Of a stretch of 64,000 bases of DNA, positions 1 to 17,305 are shown one piece after another. The DNA comes from CAIVAT01 sp964473485. GTDB lineage: Bacteria > Bacteroidota > Bacteroidia > Bacteroidales > FEN-979. The translations under genes and the position numbers were made by a program. Position 1 is the first letter of the stretch. Each line of letters opens with the position of its first letter. The notes beneath the pieces were generated by a model, which was not told the DNA's origin, did not search any database, and saw only the letters and a list, made by a program, of their open reading frames with translations. The stretch spans positions 106,428 through 170,427 of the forward strand of contig CAYYPH010000004.1 in the NCBI GenBank assembly GCA_964473485.1, in the 5' to 3' direction.

Positions 1-501
1 ATGAACGGTTTTGAGTTCGTAAAACAGATCCGTGGGGATGAGCAGCTGAAGGATCTCAGCGTGATGGCCACCACGGCCTCTGTGATGGACGAGATCAAAT
101 GGAGGTACAAGGAGTATGGATTCGACCAGGTCCTGCTGAAGCCCATCCAGCATGAAACCCTGGAAAGCGTTCTACGGCAGTTCCTGCCGCATACGTCAGT
201 TGCTGAACCGGGTAAAACAGATACCGTTGCATCACCCGCTGCACTGCCGGGCGTGCCCGACTCCCTGGCCGATGAAATTGAAAGCCTGTTGCTGCCGGGT
301 TGGACCAGGCTGCAGGATCAGCAGCGGATACAGGACGTGCAGGCATTTGCCGGCCAGCTGATCGCCTTTGGAACAGAACACGGCCTTGATCCTTTCACCG
401 CGTATGGCAACCAGTTGAATGAAGCAGTGGAGCATTTCGACATCGACGCGATGCTCGGCCTGATCAGGGGATTTAAAAAGAACCTGGGGATCCGGGAATA
501 A
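1..501 (+). CDS. Response regulator, C-terminal part (cut by window start)
   Basis: This is the end of a receiver (REC) domain followed by a tail of about 100 residues. Residues 1-65 read like the second half of a REC domain: MNGFEFVKQIR fits the segment after the phospho-accepting Asp, ATTAS is the conserved Thr/Ser strand, and LLKPI carries the conserved Lys-Pro. The Asp itself would lie before base 1, so the ATG at base 1 is probably an internal Met and the true start is outside the window. The tail (about 66-166) matches no output domain I recognise and has no HTH, so this may be a stand-alone regulator or the end of a hybrid kinase. The next gene starts 19 nt downstream on the same strand, which suggests one operon. 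Confidence 0.75.
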   Translation: MNGFEFVKQIRGDEQLKDLSVMATTASVMDEIKWRYKEYGFDQVLLKPIQHETLESVLRQFLPHTSVAEPGKTDTVASPAALPGVPDSLADEIESLLLPGWTRLQDQQRIQDVQAFAGQLIAFGTEHGLDPFTAYGNQLNEAVEHFDIDAMLGLIRGFKKNLGIRE

Positions 502-520
502 CGACTAAAAACAGAAGGCC

Positions 521-1690
521 ATGATCCGTTTCAATACGAATGAATTTACCATCCTGATCGTGGATGACGTTCCGAAAAACATCCAGGTGCTGGGCAGCAT
601 TCTTCGCCCGGTCGGGTACCAGGTCGAATTTGCCACCGGCGGCAGGCAGGCCATCCAGCGGATGAAGGATCACACCTTCGACCTGGTGCTGCTCGATGTC
701 ATGATGCCCGAGATATCGGGATTCGAGGTATGCGAGGAGATCCGGAGGATGGAAGCCTATGATGATATCCCGGTGATCTTCCTGACCGCAAAGACCGACA
801 ACGAATCGCTGGTCAGGGGATTCGAGGCGGGGGCCCAGGACTATATCACCAAACCTTTTGAAGCCAATGAACTGTTGTCGAGGGTGAAAACGCACCTCCA
901 GCTTAAACACAGCAAAACGCTGCTGGGAGAGACCAACCGGTGGCTCGAGCAGGAGGTGGCGGCGCGCACCGCCGAACTGGCCGCCGCCAAAAAGGAACTC
1001 GAGGAGCTGGATGTGGTAAAAACCGAATTCCTGAACCTCCTGAACCATGAAATGAGAACCCCGTTGAACGGGATCATCGGGGGACTTTCCATCATCAAAG
1101 GGTACGACCTGCCGGACGAAATAGGGCAGTTCCTTCATATGCTCGACGTTTCGGCCAACCGGCTTGAGAAGTTCTCCTATAAAGCCCTCGACATTTCGGC
1201 CATGAGAACCAGGGGCCGGGAGGCGCTCTCGTTGCAGGACCTGAACATGGTCGACCTGCTTAAGGAAGTGGTAAAAGGAGCAGCGGAAGCGGCCGAAAAG
1301 AAAACAATAACGCTCAACCTGGCCTGCTTCCGGGAGGAGGTCCGTGTGATGGCCGACCACGGCAAGATGCGCAACACCATCTCCTATGTGCTGGAGAACG
1401 CGATCCGGTTTTCCGGTGCAGGGTCCATTGTTCATGTCGTTTCGAAGGTTGACAGCGCGAACGTGGTATGCCAGGTGAAAGACCAGGGAGAAGGATTCTC
1501 GGAGTATGCCATGCAGCAGCTTTTCAAGCCCTTCAGCAACACGAAGCACCATGTGGACGCCAATGCCGGGCTGAGCCTTTATTACGCCAGACTGGTCATC
1601 GACCTGCACGGCGGAACGATCGCAGTGGAGCCCAACAGACCCCATGGAAGCGTCGTAACCATCACCCTCCCGGTGAGTTCCGTTTGCTGA
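521..1690 (+). CDS. REC-histidine kinase (receiver at N-terminus)
   Basis: This is a soluble two-component protein of 389 residues with the order REC, coiled linker, HisKA, HATPase. In the receiver, D15-D16 form the acidic pocket, D59 (LVLLDVMMPE) is the predicted phosphorylation site, and T89 and K111 complete the site. Residues 135-168 form a charged helical linker. H176 in NHEMRTPLNG is the predicted autophosphorylation site. The ATPase domain has an N-box (ENAIRF, N293) and a G1-type motif (DQGEGFS, from D321). The G2 region is weak: DANAGLSLYYA replaces the usual GxGLGL, so ATP-lid geometry may be unusual. There is no signal peptide or membrane segment, so it acts in the cytoplasm and probably exchanges phosphate with its neighbours. 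Confidence 0.88.
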   Translation: MIRFNTNEFTILIVDDVPKNIQVLGSILRPVGYQVEFATGGRQAIQRMKDHTFDLVLLDVMMPEISGFEVCEEIRRMEAYDDIPVIFLTAKTDNESLVRGFEAGAQDYITKPFEANELLSRVKTHLQLKHSKTLLGETNRWLEQEVAARTAELAAAKKELEELDVVKTEFLNLLNHEMRTPLNGIIGGLSIIKGYDLPDEIGQFLHMLDVSANRLEKFSYKALDISAMRTRGREALSLQDLNMVDLLKEVVKGAAEAAEKKTITLNLACFREEVRVMADHGKMRNTISYVLENAIRFSGAGSIVHVVSKVDSANVVCQVKDQGEGFSEYAMQQLFKPFSNTKHHVDANAGLSLYYARLVIDLHGGTIAVEPNRPHGSVVTITLPVSSVC

Positions 1691-1726
1691 TGGGTCACGG
1701 TTCAAGCCTCAACAATGACATAATCA

Positions 1727-4183
<2,457 letters not shown>

Positions 4184-4212
4184 ATTGTCCGATCATTCGT
4201 AATTCATCCATC

Positions 4213-6459
<2,247 letters not shown>

Positions 6460-6522
6460 AGGATTGGCCGGATGGCCTGCAGTAAGACTACATGCAAACA
6501 GTGTGTTAATAATACCCGGAGT

Positions 6523-10383
<3,861 letters not shown>

Positions 10384-10412
10384 AAAGATAGTCATTAACA
10401 AACCTTAAACAA

Positions 10413-11933
10413 ATGATGAAGATTTCAAAAGAAGCCATTGAAAATTGGATCACCGGCAGACTCTCTTTCCCGGGAATAGATCCGAAAACCCTTGTTTTAA
10501 AGCAAAATTCGTTTTACGGCAACCTGATGTCTATTGTTTCTACATCCTGTCTTACAATCGGATTGTTACTGATTAACCCGGATCTGAAAATCCTGATCAC
10601 CTATGGATACGTACTCATTGTTCTGAGCATGTTACCGGTACTGCTGTTTCTGCTAATTCGCAAACCTTTGATTTACATGTCTTTGATAAGTAATGCTTTA
10701 TTCATCCCTGTTACCTTTCTCTTCATAATAAGGCTGGGAGGCATCCCCTCGTCAGGAGGCCTTGTCATAGCCAGTCTTTTCACACTCTTCTTTTCTTTTT
10801 CATTTCAGAAGAAAGGATATCTGGTTTTATTATTCGGAATTTTTACCATCATGCTTTTCATTGCAGGGATTCTGCAACCCTGGCTGGAGGTGCCGCGCGA
10901 GATGACACCCATGGCAAACAATGTCATGTACACCATTAATACTTTCTGGATATCGGCTTTTATCATGTCTTTCATCTTAAATTTCATCAACCAGAATGTC
11001 AAACTTGAAAAACTGGAGACCAGAAGGATGAAGGAACTGATGGAAACACGCGCGCAACTCATCCAGTCGGAAAAGATGGCCTCGCTCGGCATGCTCACCG
11101 CCGGCATCGCCCATGAGATCAACAACCCGGTAAATTTCATCAACTCCGGGGCCGTCAGCCTGCAGAAGGACTACGAAGACCTGGAACGCCTCATCCGCGC
11201 CCTTGGCGAGCTTCCGCCCGATGCCCGGAAAATTGCCGACGAAATCGGCATGGAGGAGCTCCTGAAGATCATCCCTCAAACCATCGGCGACATCCAGACC
11301 GGCGTGAACCGCACCTCGGAGATCGTCAAAGGACTTCGCAATTTCACCAGGATGGAAGCTACGGAACTGAAAGAAACCGACATCCATGAAGGGCTTTACT
11401 CCACCCTGCTCCTCCTGGGCCACAAGATCAGGGACCGCATCACGATCGTAAAGGAATATGATCCCGGCATAGGGCTGATCCGTTGCTACCCCGGCCCGCT
11501 CAACCAGGTCTTCATGAACCTGCTGAACAACGCCATCGATGCCATTGAGCAAAGGGAAAAACAGGTGAACGGGGAAGCAGGTGAACAGGTGAACGGGAAA
11601 ACGGGTGAACGGGTGAACGGGAAAGCGGGTGAACGGGTGAGCGGGGAAACGGGAACATGGGAATACTGGGAGATCCGGATCGCGACAAAACGGATCGAAG
11701 ACGGGATCAGGACAAGCGTTCAGATCGTGATCAGCGACAACGGCACCGGGATCCGGGAGGAGATCAGGGACAAGATCTTCGATCCCTTTTTCACCACCAA
11801 GGAGGTGGGCAAAGGGACTGGCCTGGGCCTGTCCATTTCTCACGGCATCATAGAAAAACACGGAGGAAAGATCACGGTCGACAGCAGGGTTGGCGAAGGG
11901 AGTAACTTCACCATTATACTCCCGGTTTCGTGA
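10413..11933 (+). CDS. Six-helix membrane histidine kinase (fourth of the related kinases)
   Basis: This 506-residue kinase has no exported sensor. Instead six predicted membrane helices (about 38-56, 61-82, 88-108, 113-133, 136-153, 173-193) are followed by a short helical linker and the shared HisKA/HATPase core. H234 in AGIAHEINNP is the predicted phosphorylation site and G1 lies near D442. The kinase DNA is almost the same as that of the gene before it, base for base over about 500 bp, so one was recently copied from the other. Residues 385-416 are four 8-residue repeats (VNGEAGEQ type). Residue 329 is Tyr where the three sister kinases have Asp (DIHEGLYST against DIHEGLDST). The ligand is unknown; such membrane domains may sense membrane or small hydrophobic signals. 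Confidence 0.88.
   Translation: MMKISKEAIENWITGRLSFPGIDPKTLVLKQNSFYGNLMSIVSTSCLTIGLLLINPDLKILITYGYVLIVLSMLPVLLFLLIRKPLIYMSLISNALFIPVTFLFIIRLGGIPSSGGLVIASLFTLFFSFSFQKKGYLVLLFGIFTIMLFIAGILQPWLEVPREMTPMANNVMYTINTFWISAFIMSFILNFINQNVKLEKLETRRMKELMETRAQLIQSEKMASLGMLTAGIAHEINNPVNFINSGAVSLQKDYEDLERLIRALGELPPDARKIADEIGMEELLKIIPQTIGDIQTGVNRTSEIVKGLRNFTRMEATELKETDIHEGLYSTLLLLGHKIRDRITIVKEYDPGIGLIRCYPGPLNQVFMNLLNNAIDAIEQREKQVNGEAGEQVNGKTGERVNGKAGERVSGETGTWEYWEIRIATKRIEDGIRTSVQIVISDNGTGIREEIRDKIFDPFFTTKEVGKGTGLGLSISHGIIEKHGGKITVDSRVGEGSNFTIILPVS
11054..11561 (+). repeat. Duplicated kinase-core DNA, copy B (pairs with 9393-9900)
   Basis: This is the second copy of the duplicated kinase core. The flanking sensor regions of the two genes are unrelated, so only the kinase module was copied or homogenised, which points to gene conversion or module shuffling and not to duplication of a whole gene. 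Confidence 0.85.
11565..11660 (+). repeat. 24-bp coding minisatellite, four units, in the six-helix kinase
   Basis: Units start at 11565, 11589, 11613 and 11637 and encode VNGEAGEQ, VNGKTGER, VNGKAGER and VSGETGTW. It occupies the same protein site as the array at 9904-10023 but has one unit fewer and differs in sequence, so array length has changed since the kinase core was copied. Confidence 0.9.
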
Positions 11934-11992
11934 CCGTCATCCGACACCTGACAATCCCGATCGAAATTTTGAACCCGTGTCTTCCGAAGCCG

Positions 11993-12033
11993 ATTTTGAC
12001 ATTTGATATTTGAATTTTGAATTTTGAATTTTC
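11993..12033 (-). repeat. Intergenic low-complexity element, AATTCAAA block only
   Basis: On the + strand this tract reads ATTTTGACATTTGATATTTG followed by TTTTGAA repeats. It lies in the 114-bp gap between the 3' ends of the convergent kinase and SusD genes. It is the first block of the composite element found in several other gaps (fullest at 18338-18488), here in reverse polarity and without the other blocks. Confidence 0.7.
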
Positions 12034-12047
12034 ACCAGGCTTCCTTC

Positions 12048-13496
12048 TTAATATTTATCCCAGAAAAGCCTCGTCGCAACAAAGTCCCCGCCGATGGCGG
12101 CCGACGCTGCCTCCCAATTGGCCCGGTTGAGGGTCTGTTCACTCACCGGATAGGTATATCGCAGCGGAATTGGCGACAATGCCCGCGGAGGAGGCACCAG
12201 TTTCGGGAAATCGTATCGCCGCCACTGTGTCCAGGCTTCGAAACCGCGGTTGTACAAGGCAATCCACATCTGCATGCCGATCTTCTGCCGGAAGGTTCCC
12301 GGCGCCGTGGCATAGGCGATCCGCGGGTCCGCAAGATATTCATCCGCCTCTTGTTCCGTTCCACCCCAGTATGCGATGGAGGCCCTGATCCCGTTCTCAT
12401 AATGACCGGAAGCAGTTCCTCCCACGTTGAATCCTCGTTCCACCGCTTCTGCCAGCAAAAGTTCGGTCTGGGCCAGGTCAAAGATCATCCCCTCGAAGTT
12501 GGGATTCCTGATCTTTTCGGAGATGTGGGAATACTGCTCGTAATCGTTCGGAAGTCCGTAAATGCCGCCGACATAGGCCAATTTGACCACCCCCTGCTCC
12601 GTGGAGGTGTCCACCCGGGTAAAATAAAAAGGACGCCTGGGATCATCCCAGTTGTTCAGGGTGTCGACCAGCGTGTTGGCTGCAATGAAATACCGCTCCC
12701 CCCATCCCACCATGGCATCGTATACCGGGTTGGTGTTGGGCTGTGTGGCCAGATACTGGATCGTTGCATTCCCGGCATTGGAGGCAATGACATCGGGCGC
12801 AGCCGATTCAACGGTCGCCTTGGCCAGGGTTTCATCCGCATCGGCGATCAGCATTCCCAGGTGAAGTTTCAGTGAGTTGGCAAAACCCTTCCATCTAACC
12901 ATATCTCCGCGGTACATATTATCACCTGAAGAGAATCCGGGGTGGGCGGGGTCCATGTCGCCGATGGCGTCATCGAGCCTTTTGATCAGGTTCCTAGCTA
13001 TGGTCATCCCATCGTCGTAAGCGGGCTGCAGGTTGTTGATGTCAAGAGACTGGGAATAGGGAATGTTGCCGAATGATTCGACAAAGATGCCGTACAGGTA
13101 AACCATCAGCACCTGGATACAGGCCAGTTTGTTCTGTTTGACAGCCGGGTGCTCCCCGACATAGGTTGTACTGAGGATCACTTCGTATGCATTCTTGAAA
13201 TTGATCATGCACATCGGATAACACATCCACATGTTGTCGGGTACTCCTCTCGACACCAGGTCGTAATTGGCCTCGTCGGTGTAAGTGGTCTCGGTCCAGT
13301 GCTGAACGTACATGCGCGCATTGTTGAGGTTTACGTTTGGCGTCACCATGAAGAAGAAGAGACTGGTCTGCCCCCCGGTAAACAGCGATTCGCCCGATAC
13401 CACCGTGGGATCCTTGGTGTTTGTGTTCAGCTCGGGCCATTTCTTGCAGGAGGTTACTGCGAGCAGGATTAACAGAATACTCCATGTCCCTCTCAT
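12048..13496 (-). CDS. SusD/RagB-family outer-membrane lipoprotein
   Basis: This is the surface glycan- or nutrient-binding lipoprotein that caps a SusC-type transporter. The chosen start gives MRGTWSILLILLAVTSC, a lipoprotein signal with Cys at position 17, and an AGGA sequence sits a few bases upstream. An in-frame ATG at 13559 that overlaps the SusC stop (TGATG) would add 21 basic residues and would couple translation; I consider it the less likely start. The mature part begins KKWPELNTNTKDPT and is rich in Trp/Tyr and helical TPR-like segments as in the SusD-like_2 group, ending with SEQTLNRANWEAAS. Its 482 residues are usual for the family. It follows the SusC gene directly. No enzyme gene adjoins the pair, so the substrate cannot be named. 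Confidence 0.9.
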   Translation of the reverse strand: MRGTWSILLILLAVTSCKKWPELNTNTKDPTVVSGESLFTGGQTSLFFFMVTPNVNLNNARMYVQHWTETTYTDEANYDLVSRGVPDNMWMCYPMCMINFKNAYEVILSTTYVGEHPAVKQNKLACIQVLMVYLYGIFVESFGNIPYSQSLDINNLQPAYDDGMTIARNLIKRLDDAIGDMDPAHPGFSSGDNMYRGDMVRWKGFANSLKLHLGMLIADADETLAKATVESAAPDVIASNAGNATIQYLATQPNTNPVYDAMVGWGERYFIAANTLVDTLNNWDDPRRPFYFTRVDTSTEQGVVKLAYVGGIYGLPNDYEQYSHISEKIRNPNFEGMIFDLAQTELLLAEAVERGFNVGGTASGHYENGIRASIAYWGGTEQEADEYLADPRIAYATAPGTFRQKIGMQMWIALYNRGFEAWTQWRRYDFPKLVPPPRALSPIPLRYTYPVSEQTLNRANWEAASAAIGGDFVATRLFWDKY

Positions 13497-13558
13497 CAAA
13501 TCCTTATTTCTTTTCCGGAGTACAAACCGGTTATGTGACAATGTCTTTAGAGGTTTCA

Positions 13559-16500
13559 TCAGAAGCTGATTTTCACGTTAAAACTGAAATCACGGGTCGA
13601 GGGAAGCGAACCGGTGGTATATCCCTGCAGGTTACCTGAACCAAGACCTGATTCGGGATTAACATAGGGAATGCTTTTGCAGATGATCCACAAGTTGGAA
13701 GCCACGGCAGTAAAGGTAACCCCGGTAACGAAACATTTCTTCAGCACCCTGGATGACAACGTATAGGAAAGGGCGACATTCCTGAGTTTGACATAGGTGG
13801 CATCGTAAACGAATGCCCGGTTGGGAAAGGTTCCCAGCGATCCGCTGTTATAGGCGTCCACGCGGGTTTTGTTCGGCAGTCCGTCGGGATTGACCCCTTC
13901 GTTGATAAATCCTCCGGAGGTGGCGGCGTACCCTTTGGTGGGGTCGCCTGGATCGATCCACACGATCGGATCCCTGACCGGGTTCCCGAGATCGTTGAGA
14001 CGGGCGGTCTCTTCATAAACGCCGGTGGCCAGTCCGTAATACATGTCGAGCGAAAACATATCTCCTCCTTTTTGTACATCGACCAGAAATTGCAGCGACC
14101 AGTTCCTGTATGTCAGGGTGTTTTGTAAACCGGTATGCCAGTCGGGATTCATAATCCCGATGACGTTATTGCTGGTGGAAGTCGTTTTATAGAACCCGGT
14201 TTCCGGATCGACCAGCCTCTCTCCGTTCAGGTAGGTGTAATCGGTTCCGAGGATGGTGCCATAGGGCTGCCCGACCTGCGCGGTGATTGAGATCCCTCCC
14301 TGGAAATAACCCAGGACAAGCTGGTCGGCTCCTTCATGGAGCGAAACAACCTTGTTCCGGTTCATCGCCCAATTGAGGGTGACACTCCAGGTAAAGTTCC
14401 TGTTCCTTACAGGGATCCCTGTAAGCGAGATCTCAACGCCCTTGTTCATGATCTCTCCGGCATTGATTACCTTGGCCGTATAGCCGGTGGCATACGATAC
14501 CGGCAGCGGGATGATCTGGTTGATAGTGGTTGTGCGGTACAACGCCAGGTCAAATCCCAGCCTTTTCCCGAAGAAATACATCTCCAGGCCGCCTTCAAGG
14601 CTTTGCGTGTTCTCAGGCATCAGTTCGGGATTCTTCTTGGTCCGGTCGGTGTTGGTGACCGGGTAAACAAATGGAGAAACAACCAGGTAATTGTCGACAA
14701 GCTGGTCGAAACTGGCGCTGTTACCGACCACCGCATAATTGACGCGGAGTTTGCCGAATGAGAGCCACTTTGCTTTGTCGAGCAGTTTCGAAAAGATAAA
14801 GCTCCCGGCCACCGACGGGTAATAATAGGCATTATGATCTTCAGGCAAGGTCGATGACTGGTCACGGCGCAGGGTGGCATCCAGGTAAAGAAAATCCCTG
14901 TAGCCCAGGGAGGCGCTGGCATAGATCCCACCCACTGCTACCTTTGAGGCAAGTTCTTTTGGAAAAGGCAACGGTCCCGCGCTGTTCTGCAGCGAATACA
15001 GGTCTGGAACGGCCAGACCCCCGTTGGTCGATGCAAGAACACGGGAAAAGTTGGTCCTGCGGATATTCATGCCCAGGATGCCTTTCAGATTGAAGGATTT
15101 GGAGAGATCTTTGGTGAAATTAGCCATCAGGTCGTAGTTGTATTCGCTGAATTCGATGTCCCTCCTCAGGTATCCCGAGCTCTGCTGCGAACGCCAGGCA
15201 CTTCCGTCGCCCCCCATCGCGCCGATTCCAAACGAGGTGGCGACACTGCCCACTGCCCTTCTCTCCTCCTGCAATTCATAATAGGTGTCGACCGAAATCC
15301 GGCCGAAGAGGTCCAGCCAGGGGGTCACCTTGTAATTGACTGAAACATTGCCGATAAACCGGTTACGCCGGTCCGATTCATAGTTTTTATAACGAGTCCA
15401 GTAATAATTGTCCCAATAGAGGGGGTAAGGCCACGTGGGATCGGCATAGTTCCAGGTCACATTGCGGCCGGTGATCTCATAGAGTTCGCGTTGCTGATGC
15501 ATATCCACGTTGGTTTGTATCCATTGGCGGAACCCGGTCACGATGTTGTCCTGGTAGCCGGTTGAATTGCGGCCGAGGGCCTTGAGCACAGAATAACTTC
15601 CGTATCCGCTTACAGTAAGTTTATTATTCACATTCCAGGTGGCATTCAACGAAATCGTGTTTTTGTTCAGCTCGCTGTTGGGCATCATGCCATCCTGCTT
15701 GAAATTGGCATACGAAAGCCGGTAGGATCCGAGGCCCGAACCATTCTCAACCGACAGGCTGTTGGAAAAGGTGACGGGTTTTTCGAAAAAAGTGATGGGC
15801 CCGTTCTTTGCGGCCACCCAGGGCGTGGCTTTCAGGAAATTGGGCGACTGCGGATCGACGGCGTCCCATTGGTATACCAGCAGGCTGGGATCGAACCGGG
15901 CGCCGTAGGAGGCATCCTCGGAGGTGGTCACCCATAGGGTTTCCCTGCTGGCCGGACCGGTTGGATTAATAGTGATCGTGCCGTCGGGGTTGATGTACCG
16001 GATGAGCCAGTTGTTGCCGGGTCCTTCGTAATAATGGCCGTAACCGGCTCCGTACTCCTGCTGGAATCCCGGGAATGTCGTCCGGTCAATGAATCCCACG
16101 GTCACCCCTGAGTTTATGGTGATTCCCAGCCCTTTTTTCCCGACTCCGCGACCGGAAGTCCCTTTCTTCGTGGTGATCATGATGACGCCATTGGCGGCCC
16201 GGGAGCCATAAAGAGCTGTGGCCGCCGAACCTTTCAACACATTGACCGTTTCGATATCCTCCGGGTTTATGTCCGATGCCGCATTCCCGTAATCAAAACC
16301 CTGGCCGGCCTGCTGTTGGTCGGTAGTGTTGGTGTTGTCGTTGTTGACCGGCACCCCGTCGATGACAAAAAGGGCCTGGTTATCGCCAGTCAGCGATTTG
16401 GTGCCGCGAAGCAGTACATTGGTCGACCCTCCGAAGTTGGATGTGGTGTTTACCTGGACCCCGGCAACCCGCCCCGAGAGCGAATTGATGAAGTTACCGG

Positions 16501-16906
16501 TCTTCACAAGGCTTATTTGGTCACCATTCACCTCCTGGGTGGCGTATCCCAGCGATTTTTTCTCGCGGGGGATTCCGAGCGCCGTGACCACCACCCCTTC
16601 CAGTTCCCGAATATCGGGCGCAAGGATGATGTTGAACACCGCTCCTTCACCCAAGGTGACCTCCCGGGTTGTCATCCCGACATAAGACACGATGATGACT
16701 TGGTCATCCCTGGGGATCGTAAGGGTGTACCTGCCATTCACATCGGTGATGACCCCTGTGGCGGTGCCTTTGACAAGGATCGTGGCCCCGGGGATCCCAG
16801 TGCTATCGTCTGAGCTAATGATCTTGCCGCTGATCTGTCGCTGGGCATGCCCGGAAATAAATCCGATGATGGCTACCAGCAGGCACACTATCGTCACTTT
16901 TTTCAT
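13559..16906 (-). CDS. SusC/RagA-family TonB-dependent outer-membrane transporter
   Basis: This 1115-residue outer-membrane transporter has a signal peptide (1-21, ending SGHA), an N-terminal carboxypeptidase-regulatory-like domain (about 24-100, KIISSDDSTGIPGATILVKG), a plug domain with the SusC signature (about 115-230, including SLSGRVAGVQVNTTSNFGGS and LFVIDGVPVNNDN), and a long beta barrel ending in Phe (FNVKISF), as outer-membrane barrels do. It would import a ligand handed over by the SusD protein, powered by TonB-ExbBD encoded elsewhere. A good promoter lies at 17018-17048, leaving an untranslated leader of about 100 nt. The pair stands alone, without glycosidase, sulfatase or peptidase neighbours. 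Confidence 0.95.
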   Translation of the reverse strand: MKKVTIVCLLVAIIGFISGHAQRQISGKIISSDDSTGIPGATILVKGTATGVITDVNGRYTLTIPRDDQVIIVSYVGMTTREVTLGEGAVFNIILAPDIRELEGVVVTALGIPREKKSLGYATQEVNGDQISLVKTGNFINSLSGRVAGVQVNTTSNFGGSTNVLLRGTKSLTGDNQALFVIDGVPVNNDNTNTTDQQQAGQGFDYGNAASDINPEDIETVNVLKGSAATALYGSRAANGVIMITTKKGTSGRGVGKKGLGITINSGVTVGFIDRTTFPGFQQEYGAGYGHYYEGPGNNWLIRYINPDGTITINPTGPASRETLWVTTSEDASYGARFDPSLLVYQWDAVDPQSPNFLKATPWVAAKNGPITFFEKPVTFSNSLSVENGSGLGSYRLSYANFKQDGMMPNSELNKNTISLNATWNVNNKLTVSGYGSYSVLKALGRNSTGYQDNIVTGFRQWIQTNVDMHQQRELYEITGRNVTWNYADPTWPYPLYWDNYYWTRYKNYESDRRNRFIGNVSVNYKVTPWLDLFGRISVDTYYELQEERRAVGSVATSFGIGAMGGDGSAWRSQQSSGYLRRDIEFSEYNYDLMANFTKDLSKSFNLKGILGMNIRRTNFSRVLASTNGGLAVPDLYSLQNSAGPLPFPKELASKVAVGGIYASASLGYRDFLYLDATLRRDQSSTLPEDHNAYYYPSVAGSFIFSKLLDKAKWLSFGKLRVNYAVVGNSASFDQLVDNYLVVSPFVYPVTNTDRTKKNPELMPENTQSLEGGLEMYFFGKRLGFDLALYRTTTINQIIPLPVSYATGYTAKVINAGEIMNKGVEISLTGIPVRNRNFTWSVTLNWAMNRNKVVSLHEGADQLVLGYFQGGISITAQVGQPYGTILGTDYTYLNGERLVDPETGFYKTTSTSNNVIGIMNPDWHTGLQNTLTYRNWSLQFLVDVQKGGDMFSLDMYYGLATGVYEETARLNDLGNPVRDPIVWIDPGDPTKGYAATSGGFINEGVNPDGLPNKTRVDAYNSGSLGTFPNRAFVYDATYVKLRNVALSYTLSSRVLKKCFVTGVTFTAVASNLWIICKSIPYVNPESGLGSGNLQGYTTGSLPSTRDFSFNVKISF

Positions 16907-17017
16907 GTTCCCGGGGAATTGGATTCATGCTGTGAAAATGCATCCGGACCAAATCAATCACTGCTGGAAGGGGGAAGATAAAAAGTTAATACGTTTATCA
17001 GAGTTTAAGCAGTTTGA

Positions 17018-17048
17018 CAAATATATGAAAGAAAACAGCCGAAATCAA
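17018..17048 (-). promoter_or_regulatory. Promoter of the SusC/SusD operon
   Basis: Read on the - strand, TTG (17048-17046) is followed after exactly 20 nt by TATATTTG (17025-17018). This matches the known Bacteroidota -33/-7 consensus TTG-N19-21-TAnnTTTG completely. Transcription would start near 17010, about 100 nt before the SusC start codon. Confidence 0.6.
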
Positions 17049-17091
17049 GGCCTTAGTCCTGCATTTTGACCGTGCAAAGGAGAAGGGGATA

Positions 17092-17290
17092 AAAGTCAAA
17101 ATTCAAAGTTCAAATGTCAAAATTCAAAATGAAAGGTCAAAAAGAAAAATGAAAAGTCAAAATGCAAAATCGGGCAATATGCAATAGGCCGTGGGCCTTT
17201 TCATATAAGGGTTTCCATTGTCATTTGTCAATGTATTGTCCGTTTTCAATTCACTCAATCACTCAATCACTCAATCACTCATTCAATTTC
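17092..17290 (+). repeat. Composite intergenic low-complexity element
   Basis: This fills half of the 399-bp gap between susC and apbE. On the + strand the order is AAAAGTCAAAATTCAAAG-type block (17092-17170), GCAATATGCAATAGG block (17175-17188), a CATTGTCATTTGTCAATG / CCGTTTTCAATT block (17216-17252) and (CACTCAAT)n (17250-17290). No gene-like frame is present. The rest of the gap (16907-17091) holds the susC promoter and leader. Confidence 0.8.
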
Positions 17291-17305
17291 GTCACGCGTC
17301 ACCTT

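Noticed and set aside
473..1705. A 410-residue open frame on the - strand opposite the REC-kinase
   Set aside because: It is the mirror of a clear REC/HisKA/HATPase gene, with no family features of its own.
12024..12875. A 283-residue + strand frame
   Set aside because: It is antisense to the SusD gene and shows no signal peptide or domain.
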